64,000 nt of DNA from an uncultured Leptolyngbyaceae cyanobacterium (lineage in GTDB: Bacteria; Cyanobacteriota; Cyanobacteriia; Leptolyngbyales; Leptolyngbyaceae): assembly GCA_938023035.1 (NCBI GenBank), contig CALIDI010000018.1, positions 124,001 through 188,000 on the forward strand. The letters are read 5' to 3'. The position numbers were made by a program, and so were the translations under genes. Of the stretch, positions 33,899-42,737 are shown one piece after another (within the stretch, counting starts at the first letter, position 1; the number at the start of each line of letters is the position of its first letter). The notes under the pieces are model-generated. The model made no database searches and was not told the DNA's origin. It was given only the letters and a program-made list of their open reading frames with translations.

Positions 33899-35056
33899 CT
33901 AAACGCGGCACAACTGCACATTCGGCAATCGTGACTCCAGTAATCGATTCATCCAGCCTTCCAGGTATTGACGGTTTTGTGCTCGTTTCGTTGGATCTTC
34001 CGTGTCGAGTGGGTGAGGCATTAGCCCTAAAATGGCAGCTGACGTGACACAAAACATCGACTTTTGAAAGCTGACGCAAATCTGTACTCGCACATCAGAT
34101 TCTCCCCTCAATGATTTGCGGTAAAAATCATGCAAATAGTCTGGCAAAAAATGGGTCATATCTTGCATCAACAGCGTCGGCGGAATTCCAGCTCCCCCTA
34201 CCGGCAAGGGATCGGCGTACAACGCCCCATAGGTGAACCGTTCTGGCTCTGCCGCAATCTGCTGGGCCTGGGCATTGTAGGAAACGGTTCCCATAAAGGG
34301 AAAAGAACGGAAAAAAACAGCTTCCACGTAGGGTACGGCGGTATCCATTAAAAAGGTTAACCCTGCCTTTGCCGGTAGCAAGTCAAACGCCTGACCGTGA
34401 ATCATGACTGTATAGGTAATCGGCTTATCAGCAGCCTCTACCAACCCTTGCTTAATATGCTGAACAACTTCTGGGATCGTACGAATTTCGCCCTGATCAT
34501 ACCGATCGGACAGTTCTAGAAACATTTTGCTCATAACCCGCCAAAACTGTCCTAAAGCGCTGTAGTAGCAAAATTGGCGAACCTGTTCTGGCAAAAAATC
34601 AGGAAACACCCGGTGAATCCCAGCGATTAGGAAATTCCCCTTTAGCTTGGCTGCGATCGCGGCCTGAGCCTGTTGAGCAAACTCTGGAGTATCTAGGTAA
34701 GCATCCAAGCCGCCGCCACCATGGTAAAGCATCGCCTTCATGCAGTACTCGGCAAACTCATAGTTAATCCGGTCATGCCACCAATGGCGCAACAGCTTCC
34801 CCAGAGAGACTTCACCGTTGAAATATTTGAAAAACGGAAACAGCTCTAAAAACTGGTGATCGGCGATGTAGATAAGATTTTGCCAATAAGCATCTAGCAC
34901 ATGTCCATAACTTTTAAGGATGCCGACGACTTCCAACAAGTTATCCGGGGAATCTGGCAAAAGGGCACCCCCTTCTTCTAGACGGTAGATGAGTTCCGCC
35001 AGGGGGTGACTGGAGGGCATACGATTGGAGGATGAAACCATGGTCATAGGTGGCAA
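33899..35056 (-). CDS. cupB: CO2 hydration protein CupB (ChpX)
   Basis: Subunit that converts CO2 to bicarbonate at the cytoplasmic face of the NDH-1MS' complex on thylakoids. The signature RHWWHDRINYEFAEYCMKAMLYHGGGGLDAYLDTPEF (about 90-126) and the GNFLIAGIHRVFPDFLPEQVRQFCYYSALGQFWRVMS block identify the CupA/CupB family. The 385 residues suit CupB; CupA is usually about 430-440. Its position after ndhF4-ndhD4, divergent from ccmK, matches the Nostoc arrangement. There is no cupS, also as expected. The start may be 35056 or the Met at 35041 (MVSSSN). Confidence 0.9.
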   Translation of the reverse strand: MPPMTMVSSSNRMPSSHPLAELIYRLEEGGALLPDSPDNLLEVVGILKSYGHVLDAYWQNLIYIADHQFLELFPFFKYFNGEVSLGKLLRHWWHDRINYEFAEYCMKAMLYHGGGGLDAYLDTPEFAQQAQAAIAAKLKGNFLIAGIHRVFPDFLPEQVRQFCYYSALGQFWRVMSKMFLELSDRYDQGEIRTIPEVVQHIKQGLVEAADKPITYTVMIHGQAFDLLPAKAGLTFLMDTAVPYVEAVFFRSFPFMGTVSYNAQAQQIAAEPERFTYGALYADPLPVGGAGIPPTLLMQDMTHFLPDYLHDFYRKSLRGESDVRVQICVSFQKSMFCVTSAAILGLMPHPLDTEDPTKRAQNRQYLEGWMNRLLESRLPNVQLCRV

Positions 35057-35165
35057 GAGTCGGTGGACGGTTTCTACGGTTGGAGATCAGAGGGTCGGTT
35101 AGCAATCGTTTCACAGAGCAACGATGATTGTTTCCCTAGCCATTGGCTGAAGCTCTGGGGTTGAG

Positions 35166-36689
35166 CTAAAGGGCTGCTGGTGAGCGGGTTGAAGCATCAA
35201 TTGGAGCAATCAAAGCCGGCGTCGCTAGTTCGCCCTGGCCTACCAGCAAAGCCGTTAGGGTTGTTTCACTCCAATGGGCCAACCAACCGGGCTGTAACCC
35301 CCAAAGAATGATTAGGAGCGTCAAAATTAAGCTGGGAATGCGATCGCGCCACTCTACTAAGGGAAGCTCTGCAAATTGCTCTGGCAAGCGGCCAAAAAAG
35401 GAGCGATTGACCAACAGCAGCAAGTAAACAGCCGTTAGCCCTGTCCCCACCATACAGAGCAACGTCTGTACTGGGAAGACCGAAAAGCTGCCACAAAAAA
35501 CCATAAACTCGGAAATAAAGCCCATCATGCCAGGAATTCCGGCACTGGCCATGACTCCTACAATCATTAAGCTACCAATCAGCGGTAGCCCCCGCTCGGG
35601 GTTCAATAGCCCCCGTAACACATCAATATCCCGCGTTCCGGTTTTACGGTAGACCACACCCACCAGCAAAAATAGCAGTGCTGAAATCAGCCCGTGGCTC
35701 ACCATTTGAAAAACAGTTCCCAGGGTGCTCAGGGGGGTTGCCGCCGCCGCTGCTAAAAGGATGTAGCCCATGTGCGCAATGGAGCTATAGGCCACCATCT
35801 TTTTCATGTCCTTTTGGGCGATCGCTGTAAACGCCCCATAGAGCACGCTAACCACTGCCCAAGTAGCCAGGTAACGAGCGGCGATCGCCCATGCCTCTGG
35901 AAATAACCCCAACCCAAACCGCAACAGCCCATAAGTTCCTAACTTCAGCAATACCCCCGCCAGCAACACCGAAACAGGAGTCGAAGCCTCCACATGGGCA
36001 TCTGGCAGCCAAGTATGAAACGGCACCAGCGGAATTTTGATGCCAAAAGCCACCAGCAAAATACTCAGCAAGATCAACTGAGCCGATACCGGCAATGTCT
36101 GCGCCAGAGTGACATCATACTCAAAGCTATTCGCCCCACTCAGAAACACTAACCCTAGAAACCCAACCAGAATTAAAATCCCCGATAGAGCCGTATAAAT
36201 CAAAAACTTAGTAGCGGCATAACCACGCCGCGCGCCCCCCCAAATAGCAATCAAAAAGTAGAGAGGAATTAACTCCAACTCATAGAATAGAAAAAAGAGC
36301 AGTAAGTTGTGCGCCAGGAATGCCCCCACCACCCCAGCATTGAGCAACAGAATCAAGATGTAGTAGAGGCGGGGGCGCGTTACTTCTGGGTCGGTACTGT
36401 AGATTGCAATCCAGGTGAGCAGACTGTTCAATACCACCAGGGGCAGCGCCAACCCATCTAACCCCAGTCGGTAATTCAGCCCCAATCGCTCCAACCAAGA
36501 CAGGTTTTCTTCAAACTGAAGGGTTGTCAACCCCACATCAAACTTAAAACCCAGCAGAACCGACCAAATCAAGGCAATCAGCATTGTCAACAGGGCAATT
36601 GCCCGGCCATTATCACCATTCATTGGCTTGGGTAAAACCGCAATGGCAACAGCACTCAGGATCGGTAAACCAATTAAAAAGCTCAGCAT
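35166..36689 (-). CDS. ndhD4: NDH-1 subunit NdhD4
   Basis: Proton-pumping antiporter-like subunit of the CO2-uptake NDH-1MS' complex in the thylakoid membrane. The 507 residues contain about 14 hydrophobic helices. Typical NuoM/NdhD landmarks are the glutamate in FFLFYELELIPLYFLI, the lysine in the FGIKIPLVPFHTWLPDAHVEASTPVSVLLAG helix, and KKMVAYSSIAHMGYILL. Assignment to type 4 rests on the partner genes and the missing cupS, not on sequence alone. It follows ndhF4 by 60 bases on the same strand and precedes cupB. Confidence 0.88.
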   Translation of the reverse strand: MLSFLIGLPILSAVAIAVLPKPMNGDNGRAIALLTMLIALIWSVLLGFKFDVGLTTLQFEENLSWLERLGLNYRLGLDGLALPLVVLNSLLTWIAIYSTDPEVTRPRLYYILILLLNAGVVGAFLAHNLLLFFLFYELELIPLYFLIAIWGGARRGYAATKFLIYTALSGILILVGFLGLVFLSGANSFEYDVTLAQTLPVSAQLILLSILLVAFGIKIPLVPFHTWLPDAHVEASTPVSVLLAGVLLKLGTYGLLRFGLGLFPEAWAIAARYLATWAVVSVLYGAFTAIAQKDMKKMVAYSSIAHMGYILLAAAAATPLSTLGTVFQMVSHGLISALLFLLVGVVYRKTGTRDIDVLRGLLNPERGLPLIGSLMIVGVMASAGIPGMMGFISEFMVFCGSFSVFPVQTLLCMVGTGLTAVYLLLLVNRSFFGRLPEQFAELPLVEWRDRIPSLILTLLIILWGLQPGWLAHWSETTLTALLVGQGELATPALIAPIDASTRSPAAL

Positions 36690-36750
36690 AGGGTACAGCT
36701 AAAATCAGAAATAAATAGGGCAGAAGAAAAAGACAAAACCAGAGCATGCC

Positions 36751-38586
36751 CTAGCGGGTCAGAAAGGCTAAAAGCGCGCCAAATACACTAATCCCAATCA
36801 AAATAGTCAGCAGATAAAACTGCGACTGCCCTGAAATGCTGTACTTTAGGCTTTCTCCCCCTAGAATTGAAGCAAACCCCACCAAATTCACAAACCCATC
36901 TAACACATAGCGATCAAACCAGGCACTCAGTCGCGACAGCGTGCTGACTGACCAAACTACTGTCACCTCATAGAGCCGTTGAACGTAAAAGTCATAGGAG
37001 AGAAGATCCTGGACAAACTTAAGCGGTGCTTGAATCGGGCGCACCCAAACGCGACTGAGGCGCAGGTTAGCCCCAATTAAACAGCCAATCCCACCTGACA
37101 GGGCAATCAACAGCACCGTCACCCAATTGATATAGTCTAGGTCAGGGAGCAAATACAGTTGCTGCAACATCAACGGCACTAATAAGGTCGTTACTGAAAG
37201 AGAAACGAGAGGCACAGCCATTAGCCAGGGCACCTCAGGGGCACGACGGGTCTTCATCTGAGGTGGCCCCAAAAACACCAAACGAAACACTCGCGTTAAA
37301 TTGATCGCGGTGAGCGTATTCACTAATAGGAGGATGGCCACCAGCCAAGGGCTATCGTACCAATAAATATTGATTCCCTCGCGCAAGGCCCAAAAACCAC
37401 CCAGCGGTAACAGCCCGACTAGCCCAGCCGCTCCTACCAAATAGGCCGTGGTAGTGGCTGGCATTCGCGACCATAGCCCCCCCATTTCGGTAATGTCCTG
37501 GGTCGAGGTTGTCACGATAATTGCTCCCGTGCTCATGAATAGCAGTGCTTTGGCGATCGCGTGAGCAAACAAAATGTAAAAGGCTACATTCGTCCACTGA
37601 GTACCTACTGCAATAAACACCAACCCCAGATAAGCACTAGTAGAATGCGCCAAAGCACGCTTAATATCGATTTGCGCCAGCGCCACCAGTGATGCCCCAA
37701 TGGCCGTCATGGTTCCCAACCCCACCAACACTGTTGAGGCCACTGGCGAAAGCACCAAAATCGGTTGCAGTTTCACTAACACATAGGCTCCACAAGCGAC
37801 TACCACCGAGTTACGCAAGATCGAAGCCGGGTTTGGCCCCTCCATTGCTTCATCCAACCACAAGTGCAAGGGAAACTGAGCACACTTGCCGGTAGGGCCA
37901 GCAATCAACGCCAACCCTAACAGCGTTGCCACCGTGGGCGATAGATGTGCCGTCTCCGACCATTCATAGAGATCCGGAAAATTCAGGCTACCCGCTAGAT
38001 TGGCCAGCGCAACAACCCCCATCAACAACAGCACATCGCCAACCCGCTTGGTGAGAAAGGCATCTCGGGCAGCCGTAACGACCAGGGGCTGCGCATACCA
38101 GAAACCCACCAGCAAGTAGGTAGAAAGGGTGAGCATCTCTAGCAGAGCATAGCTGAGAAAGAGAGAATCACTCAGCGCCAACCCACTCATAGCCGCTTCA
38201 AAGAAGCCCATCAACGCAAAGAACCGAGCCAGTGCCCAGTCTTTCTCCATGTACCCAATGGCAAATATCTGTGCCAACAGGCTCATCCCTGTTACTAGCT
38301 GAGCTGCCCCTAGGCTCACAGGGGAGATTTCTAACGCCAGGGAAAGGTCGAGGTCAGCCGCCTTGAACCAGTGCAAAATTAAGGCCTTAGGTTCTTGCCC
38401 CAGCACGGCTTGAAAGGCCAGCATGCCATGAACAAAAGCCACAAGCGTCATCAGTACGTTGAAGTAGGCGGCTGGCCGCGGCCCCGTGCGCCGTACCATT
38501 CCTGTTGACCAGGGCAATGTCAAAACGGCCCCCACTAAGCCATAACAGGGAATCCACCAACAGCTTTGCAAAAGAAACTGATCCAT
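36751..38586 (-). CDS. ndhF4: NDH-1 subunit NdhF4
   Basis: Large distal membrane subunit of NDH-1MS', coupling electron flow to CO2 hydration. The 611 residues contain about 16 hydrophobic helices, including the LAGSLNFPDLYEWSE loop, LIAGPTGKCAQFPLHLWLDEAMEGPNPASILRNS (broken helix with the conserved Lys) and IDIKRALAHSTSAYLGLVF. The sequence CAQFPLHLWLDEAMEGPNPAS differs from the respiratory NdhF1 SAQFPLHVWLPDAMEGPTP pattern, as in the F3/F4 group. It is the first gene of the operon, starting at the ATG at 38586. The upstream divergent region is shared with ccmK2. Confidence 0.88.
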   Translation of the reverse strand: MDQFLLQSCWWIPCYGLVGAVLTLPWSTGMVRRTGPRPAAYFNVLMTLVAFVHGMLAFQAVLGQEPKALILHWFKAADLDLSLALEISPVSLGAAQLVTGMSLLAQIFAIGYMEKDWALARFFALMGFFEAAMSGLALSDSLFLSYALLEMLTLSTYLLVGFWYAQPLVVTAARDAFLTKRVGDVLLLMGVVALANLAGSLNFPDLYEWSETAHLSPTVATLLGLALIAGPTGKCAQFPLHLWLDEAMEGPNPASILRNSVVVACGAYVLVKLQPILVLSPVASTVLVGLGTMTAIGASLVALAQIDIKRALAHSTSAYLGLVFIAVGTQWTNVAFYILFAHAIAKALLFMSTGAIIVTTSTQDITEMGGLWSRMPATTTAYLVGAAGLVGLLPLGGFWALREGINIYWYDSPWLVAILLLVNTLTAINLTRVFRLVFLGPPQMKTRRAPEVPWLMAVPLVSLSVTTLLVPLMLQQLYLLPDLDYINWVTVLLIALSGGIGCLIGANLRLSRVWVRPIQAPLKFVQDLLSYDFYVQRLYEVTVVWSVSTLSRLSAWFDRYVLDGFVNLVGFASILGGESLKYSISGQSQFYLLTILIGISVFGALLAFLTR

Positions 38587-39330
38587 TTAAGCTTCCCTTT
38601 CACGCCAACAATCAAACCTAACCCTTCGGGGGCATCCCAAGAAGCGACGACCTCCGAATTGACCGCCGCATTCCCCTCACCGTCACTCACAAGCGATCGC
38701 TCAAGGGGTTCAGAGAGTCGCAAATGATGAACGCACCAAAGTATCTCGCCCAAATCACCGACCGGCCCTAATCAACGAGAACTCCCAAATGCAGAGTCTT
38801 GGATAACACTGTAGTCTGGGAATGGGCAACTGGCATTCTTAAAGAATACTAAAATTTACTTAACCATTTGTTGTAAAAAAAACGAGCTTTGCATCACAAA
38901 GAACCGTACATAAAGATGTAATAAATTTTATATATAAGTATAAATTATTGTTCATCAAGTTTTTCATTGCCTCGTCTCCCAACAGGTCTATGATGAGGGA
39001 CGTAGTTTCCCAAAGCACCTAGCACCTTGGCATCCTGCGATTAGGATACGCCCCACTAACAGCCATCCGGTAGGGTGTGGCTAGCATGATCCAGTCTCTT
39101 CCCGGGGGATAGTCTCCGTCTTCCCTCAATCAAAGGACAAATTTAATTAACTTTATTAATAATCCTGATTTGCAAGTATCATTGAGCTTTATATTGTCAA
39201 GCGTCAGGCACAATCCTATGCTGATGTAGGAAAGGTAAAAGATTTCTGAAAGTCAAACCATGCGGCACCTCGTCGAATTTTTTGACTTGATAACAAGGAT
39301 TAGTTTTGCTTATTTCTCAGGAGAGCGACA
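38587..39330. other. divergent regulatory region between ndhF4 and ccmK2
   Basis: About 740 bases. The left third is GC-average with no gene. An AT-rich block at 38840-38960 (including TATATATAAG) is the best place for promoters. The structured-RNA candidate at 38994-39128 and a 200-base leader follow, ending in the ccmK2 ribosome-binding site AGGAGAG (39319-39325). No transcription-factor site was assigned with confidence. Confidence 0.5.
38994..39128 (+). ncRNA. candidate structured leader RNA upstream of the carboxysome operon
   Basis: TGAGGGA (38994-39000) and TCCCTCA (39122-39128) are perfect complements and can close a multibranch structure. Inside are ATCCT/AGGAT (39032-39036 with 39043-39047) and AGCCA/TGGCT (39061-39065 with 39078-39082, with further CC/GG pairs). 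A CCCGGG-centred stretch is near 39101. The order resembles a cis-acting RNA, but no known riboswitch consensus was matched, and the transcribed strand is inferred from the ccmK2 direction. Confidence 0.4.
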
Positions 39331-39639
39331 ATGCCAATCGCCGTTGGAATGATTGAGACAAGGGGTTTCCCCGCAGTGGTTGAGGCGGCTGACGCAATGG
39401 TGAAAGCGGCTCGTGTCACCCTTGTTGGCTACGAAAAAATTGGAAGTGGCCGTGTCACTGTGATTGTGCGCGGTGACGTTTCAGAGGTGCAAGCCTCAGT
39501 GGCTGCCGGTATTGAGTCGGCGAAGCGGGTGAATGGGGGAGAAGTGCTATCTACCCACATCATTGCTCGACCCCACGAAAATTTGGAATATGTTCTGCCG
39601 ATTCGTTACACCGAAGCGGTGGATCAGTTCCGTATGTGA
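39331..39639 (+). CDS. ccmK2: carboxysome shell hexamer CcmK2
   Basis: BMC-domain protein forming the hexameric facets of the beta-carboxysome shell. The 102 residues include the [49 protein letters not shown] core. The pore loop is KIGSGR (about 36-41) and the C-terminal helix carries [13 protein letters not shown]. It is short-tailed, as in Synechocystis CcmK2, and first in the operon, so it is named K2. The AGGAGAG ribosome-binding site lies seven bases upstream of the ATG. The next gene is a close paralogue, separated by 189 bases with hairpins. Confidence 0.95.
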   Translation: MPIAVGMIETRGFPAVVEAADAMVKAARVTLVGYEKIGSGRVTVIVRGDVSEVQASVAAGIESAKRVNGGEVLSTHIIARPHENLEYVLPIRYTEAVDQFRM

Positions 39640-39652
39640 TGTTGTATCCCGG

Positions 39653-39747
39653 CAGCCTAGTTCAGGCTGTTGTAGGTATGGGGCGATCGCGCATCCACAG
39701 AATTGCTTGTAATATCGAGCAGTCGAATCCGCTAATGGAAGCGGATT
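39653..39747 (+). promoter_or_regulatory. intercistronic hairpins between ccmK2 and ccmK1
   Basis: CAGCCT/AGGCTG (39653-39658 with 39664-39669) has a five-base loop. AATCCGCT/AGCGGATT (39726-39733 with 39740-39747) has a six-base loop. Both are perfect. A third small GGGC-TTT-GCCC hairpin lies at 39763-39773. None has a following T-run, so these are more likely RNA-processing or stabilising elements than terminators. Confidence 0.6.
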
Positions 39748-39828
39748 GAGTCAAAAGGTTCAGGGCTTTGCCCCTTAAAAGGTAAGCGTCTGATTTGTAA
39801 AAACGTTAATTTGGAAGGGAGTCCGGAA

Positions 39829-40170
39829 ATGGCAATTGCAGTTGGAATGGTTGAAACCCTTGGTTTCCCCGCCGTAGTTGAAGCCGCTGATGCGATGGTG
39901 AAAGCGGCTCGCGTCACCTTGGTGGGCTATGAAAAGATTGGTAGTGGTAGGGTTACGGTCATTGTGCGCGGTGATGTTTCGGAAGTGCAGGCGTCTGTAG
40001 CAGCTGGCATCGAAAATGTCAAACGGGTCAATGGGGGGCAGGTACTTTCGACCCATATCATCGCCCGTCCCCATGAAAACCTGGAATATGTTCTCCCCAT
40101 CCGCTACACCGAAGCAGTGGAGCCTTTCCGTGAAAGCGTCAGCGGTATTCGCCCTATTAGCCGTTCATAA
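39829..40170 (+). CDS. ccmK1: carboxysome shell hexamer CcmK1
   Basis: Second BMC hexamer of the shell, with 113 residues from the ATG at 39829 ([14 protein letters not shown]). An 18-base longer start at 39811 has no support, since GGAAGGGAG lies upstream of 39829. The core is almost identical to CcmK2 (about nine differences over 100 residues). The C-terminal tail is 11 residues longer ([12 protein letters not shown]). The longer tail matches CcmK1 of Synechocystis. It is followed by ccmL after six bases, so translation may be coupled. Confidence 0.95.
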   Translation: MAIAVGMVETLGFPAVVEAADAMVKAARVTLVGYEKIGSGRVTVIVRGDVSEVQASVAAGIENVKRVNGGQVLSTHIIARPHENLEYVLPIRYTEAVEPFRESVSGIRPISRS

Positions 40171-40176
40171 TCTCCG

Positions 40177-40476
40177 ATGCAAATTGCTAAGGTGCGTGGC
40201 ACGGTCACCAGTACCCAAAAAGAAGACAGCCTCCGAGGCGTCAAGTTTTTGGTGGTGCAGTTGCTAGATGATGAAGGCCAGCCCCTACCTGTCTATGAGG
40301 TGGCAGCAGATGGAGTGGGGGCTGGAGTTGGCGAGTGGGTGCTCGTGACTCGAGGGAGTGCCGCTCGTCAGGTTCCAGGGAGTGAGCAGCGCCCCGTTGA
40401 TGCAGCGGTCATTGCCATTATTGACACAGTGAGTGTTGATGGGCAACGGCTATACAGCAAACGGGAACAGTGGTGA
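40177..40476 (+). CDS. ccmL: carboxysome shell pentamer CcmL
   Basis: EutN/CcmL-type protein forming the pentameric vertices of the carboxysome shell. The 99 residues begin MQIAKVRGTVTSTQKEDSLRGVKFLVVQLLD, continue with the EVAADGVGAGVGEWVLVTRGSAAR glycine-rich loop and end DAAVIAIIDTVSVDG, the complete family pattern. The ATG at 40177 follows the ccmK1 stop by six bases. A 164-base gap precedes ccmM, suggesting a separate translation unit or RNA processing site. Confidence 0.95.
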   Translation: MQIAKVRGTVTSTQKEDSLRGVKFLVVQLLDDEGQPLPVYEVAADGVGAGVGEWVLVTRGSAARQVPGSEQRPVDAAVIAIIDTVSVDGQRLYSKREQW

Positions 40477-40640
40477 GCCGGGGAGCACTAGCTAGGGAGG
40501 GACTAGGTAAGAGGGCTTCTGAATTCGTCATTTGCCTTGTCCAGCTTAGTTGTGTTCAGTTTCCGGCTCAGGTTCGCTTGTGCTTTGCTCTCCACCCTTT
40601 TCAGGCGTGTTGCGATTTTTAGCAAGAGAGAGAGTTGAAT

Positions 40641-42662
40641 ATGGCAGTCCGTATGCAAGCGGCTCCGCCAACGCCTTGGTCAAGGACGCTTGCTGAACCC
40701 AAGATTGACGAGTCAGCTTATATCCATGCGTTCTCTAATTTGATTGGAGATGTGCGCGTTGCTGCTAATGTTTTGATCGCACCAGGTACATCAATTCGTG
40801 CAGATGAAGGCGCTCCTTTCTACATTGGAGATGGTGCTCATGTGCAAGATGGTGTTGTGATTCATGGGCTGGAGCACGGAAAAGTTAAAGGTGATGACGG
40901 TAGTGACTACTCTGTTTGGATTGGTCAAGGTACTACCATTGCTCACTTAGCTTTGATTCATGGCCCAGCTTACATTGGTGCTAACTGCTTTATTGGCTTT
41001 CGCTCAACGGTCTTTAATGCTCGCGTTGGAGCTGGCACAATCATCATGATGCATGTGCTGATTCAGGATGTCGAAATTCCGCCGGGCAAGTTTGTGCCTT
41101 CCGGTGCCGTGATTACATCCCAACAGCAAGCGGATCGATTGCCAGATGTACAGGAGCGCGATCAGCAGTTTGTCGCTCATGTGGTGGGAATGAATGCGGT
41201 GCTGAGGCAGGGCGGACTCTCTGAGAGCGCTGCTCGAATGGCTCCGCTTCGCGAAGAACAAAATTTGTCCAGTACTTCCAGTCAGCAAGATATGAACACT
41301 TACGCACACAATCAATCAACGAGCCTGAGTGCCGATGTCGTCAATCATGTGCGACAGTTGCTCGCTCAGGGCTATCGAGTTGGAACCGAATATGCGGACG
41401 AACGTCGGTTTCAGACCTCTTCATGGAAGAGTTGTGCGCCAATCCAGGCGACGAGTGATAGCGCTGCCCTGAGAGAATTGGAGGCTTGTCTGGCCGAGCA
41501 TCAGGGGGCTTACATCCGCCTGATCGGGATTGATCCACGGGCCAAGCGGCGCGTTTTTGAGACGATTATTCAGCGTCCTGAGGGGAAGACGGTACAAGTC
41601 TCTCGGAATAATGGTCGGGTTGCCTATAGCGCAGCGCCTGCGGCTAACTATGGTACGGCTTCTGGGTCTCAGGCAAGGGGGCGTTTGCCCGGAGAGGCGA
41701 TCGCCTTTGTCCGTAACCTGCTTGCTCAGGGTGCCCGGGTTGGCACTGAGCATGCAGATGCACGTCATTTTCAGGTAAGTTCTTGGTCAAGTTGTTCACC
41801 TATTCAAGCCAGTCGTGAATCAGAGGTGATTGCTGCCTTAGAGGGCTGCTTAGCCGAGCATGCAGGTGAGTACGTCCGTATGTTTGGAATTGACCCCCGT
41901 GCCAAGCGGCGATTGGGCGAGATTGTAATTCAGCGTCCGGATGGTAAGACGGTCACTTCTTCGGGGTCGGGGAGTTACTCAACCCCGGCTAATCGACCTG
42001 CTCAGGCAACTGCTTATCCCTCTACAGCCCGGTTAAGTCCGGATGTTACGCAGCAGATCAATCAGTGGGTGGGGCAGGGCCATAAGATTGGGGTTGAGTT
42101 TGCCGATAAACGCCGGTTTCAAACCAGTTCCTGGACAACCGCCGCAACGGTTGAGTCGGGTGGGTTTGCAGCCGCGATCGCCCAAGTTGAGGCAATTATT
42201 GCTCAGCACCCAGATCACTATGTCCGCATTGTTGGCATTGACCCACGGGCCAAGCGGCGCGTAGCAGAGGTGGTGGTACATCGTCCCAATGGCAAGACCG
42301 TTGCGGTTGCACCGATTCCCACGACCGATGCGGCTCGCTCTTCAGGGTCGGCTCCCAGTTATGGGAGTACTTTCGCTAGTGGCTCTACCAGTGGCACCAG
42401 TAGTGAAGCCGCCGCCCAGGTACGCCAACTGCTCAGCCAGGGGCATCGCATCAGCTTAGAGTTTGCCGATGAGCGGCGTTACAAAATTGGTTCTTGGACG
42501 ACGGGTGCCCCTATTCACGCCAATCATGAGGCAGGCGTCTTGTCAGCTGTGCAGGCATTCTTGAGTGAGCATCCTCATCACTATGTCCGCTTAATTGGGG
42601 TCGATCCAAAGGCAAAGCGGCGGGTGACAGAAGTCATGATTCAGAAACCAAGTACGAAGTAA
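40641..42662 (+). CDS. ccmM: carboxysome scaffold CcmM (gamma-carbonic anhydrase domain plus four SSUL repeats)
   Basis: Organises Rubisco inside the carboxysome and links it to the shell. From the ATG at 40641 the protein has 673 residues. An N-terminal left-handed beta-helix domain (1-200) keeps the zinc ligands His75, His102 and His107. The positions equivalent to the activating Cys194/Cys200 pair of the Thermosynechococcus enzyme are Ser and Met. Four Rubisco-small-subunit-like repeats follow, each with IDPRAKRR or VDPKAKRR. Cysteine pairs occur only in repeats 1 and 2. A short form is expected from an internal start; Met codons at 41238 and 41292 are candidates, with no strong ribosome-binding site. 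Confidence 0.96.
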   Translation: MAVRMQAAPPTPWSRTLAEPKIDESAYIHAFSNLIGDVRVAANVLIAPGTSIRADEGAPFYIGDGAHVQDGVVIHGLEHGKVKGDDGSDYSVWIGQGTTIAHLALIHGPAYIGANCFIGFRSTVFNARVGAGTIIMMHVLIQDVEIPPGKFVPSGAVITSQQQADRLPDVQERDQQFVAHVVGMNAVLRQGGLSESAARMAPLREEQNLSSTSSQQDMNTYAHNQSTSLSADVVNHVRQLLAQGYRVGTEYADERRFQTSSWKSCAPIQATSDSAALRELEACLAEHQGAYIRLIGIDPRAKRRVFETIIQRPEGKTVQVSRNNGRVAYSAAPAANYGTASGSQARGRLPGEAIAFVRNLLAQGARVGTEHADARHFQVSSWSSCSPIQASRESEVIAALEGCLAEHAGEYVRMFGIDPRAKRRLGEIVIQRPDGKTVTSSGSGSYSTPANRPAQATAYPSTARLSPDVTQQINQWVGQGHKIGVEFADKRRFQTSSWTTAATVESGGFAAAIAQVEAIIAQHPDHYVRIVGIDPRAKRRVAEVVVHRPNGKTVAVAPIPTTDAARSSGSAPSYGSTFASGSTSGTSSEAAAQVRQLLSQGHRISLEFADERRYKIGSWTTGAPIHANHEAGVLSAVQAFLSEHPHHYVRLIGVDPKAKRRVTEVMIQKPSTK

Positions 42663-42678
42663 GCCGTTAGGAGTGGTG

Positions 42679-42707
42679 GGGGTGAGTAGGGGTAAACCAC
42701 TCACCCC
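42679..42707 (+). terminator. stem-loop between ccmM and ccmN
   Basis: GGGGTGAGT (42679-42687) pairs perfectly with ACTCACCCC (42699-42707) around an 11-base loop, then TTCTAGCTTCT. The T-run is weak, so it may be a partial terminator or a 3'-end stabiliser of the upstream message. It lies 16 bases after the ccmM stop. Confidence 0.6.
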
Positions 42708-42737
42708 TTCTAGCTTCTATAGATGAGAGATTGCGTC

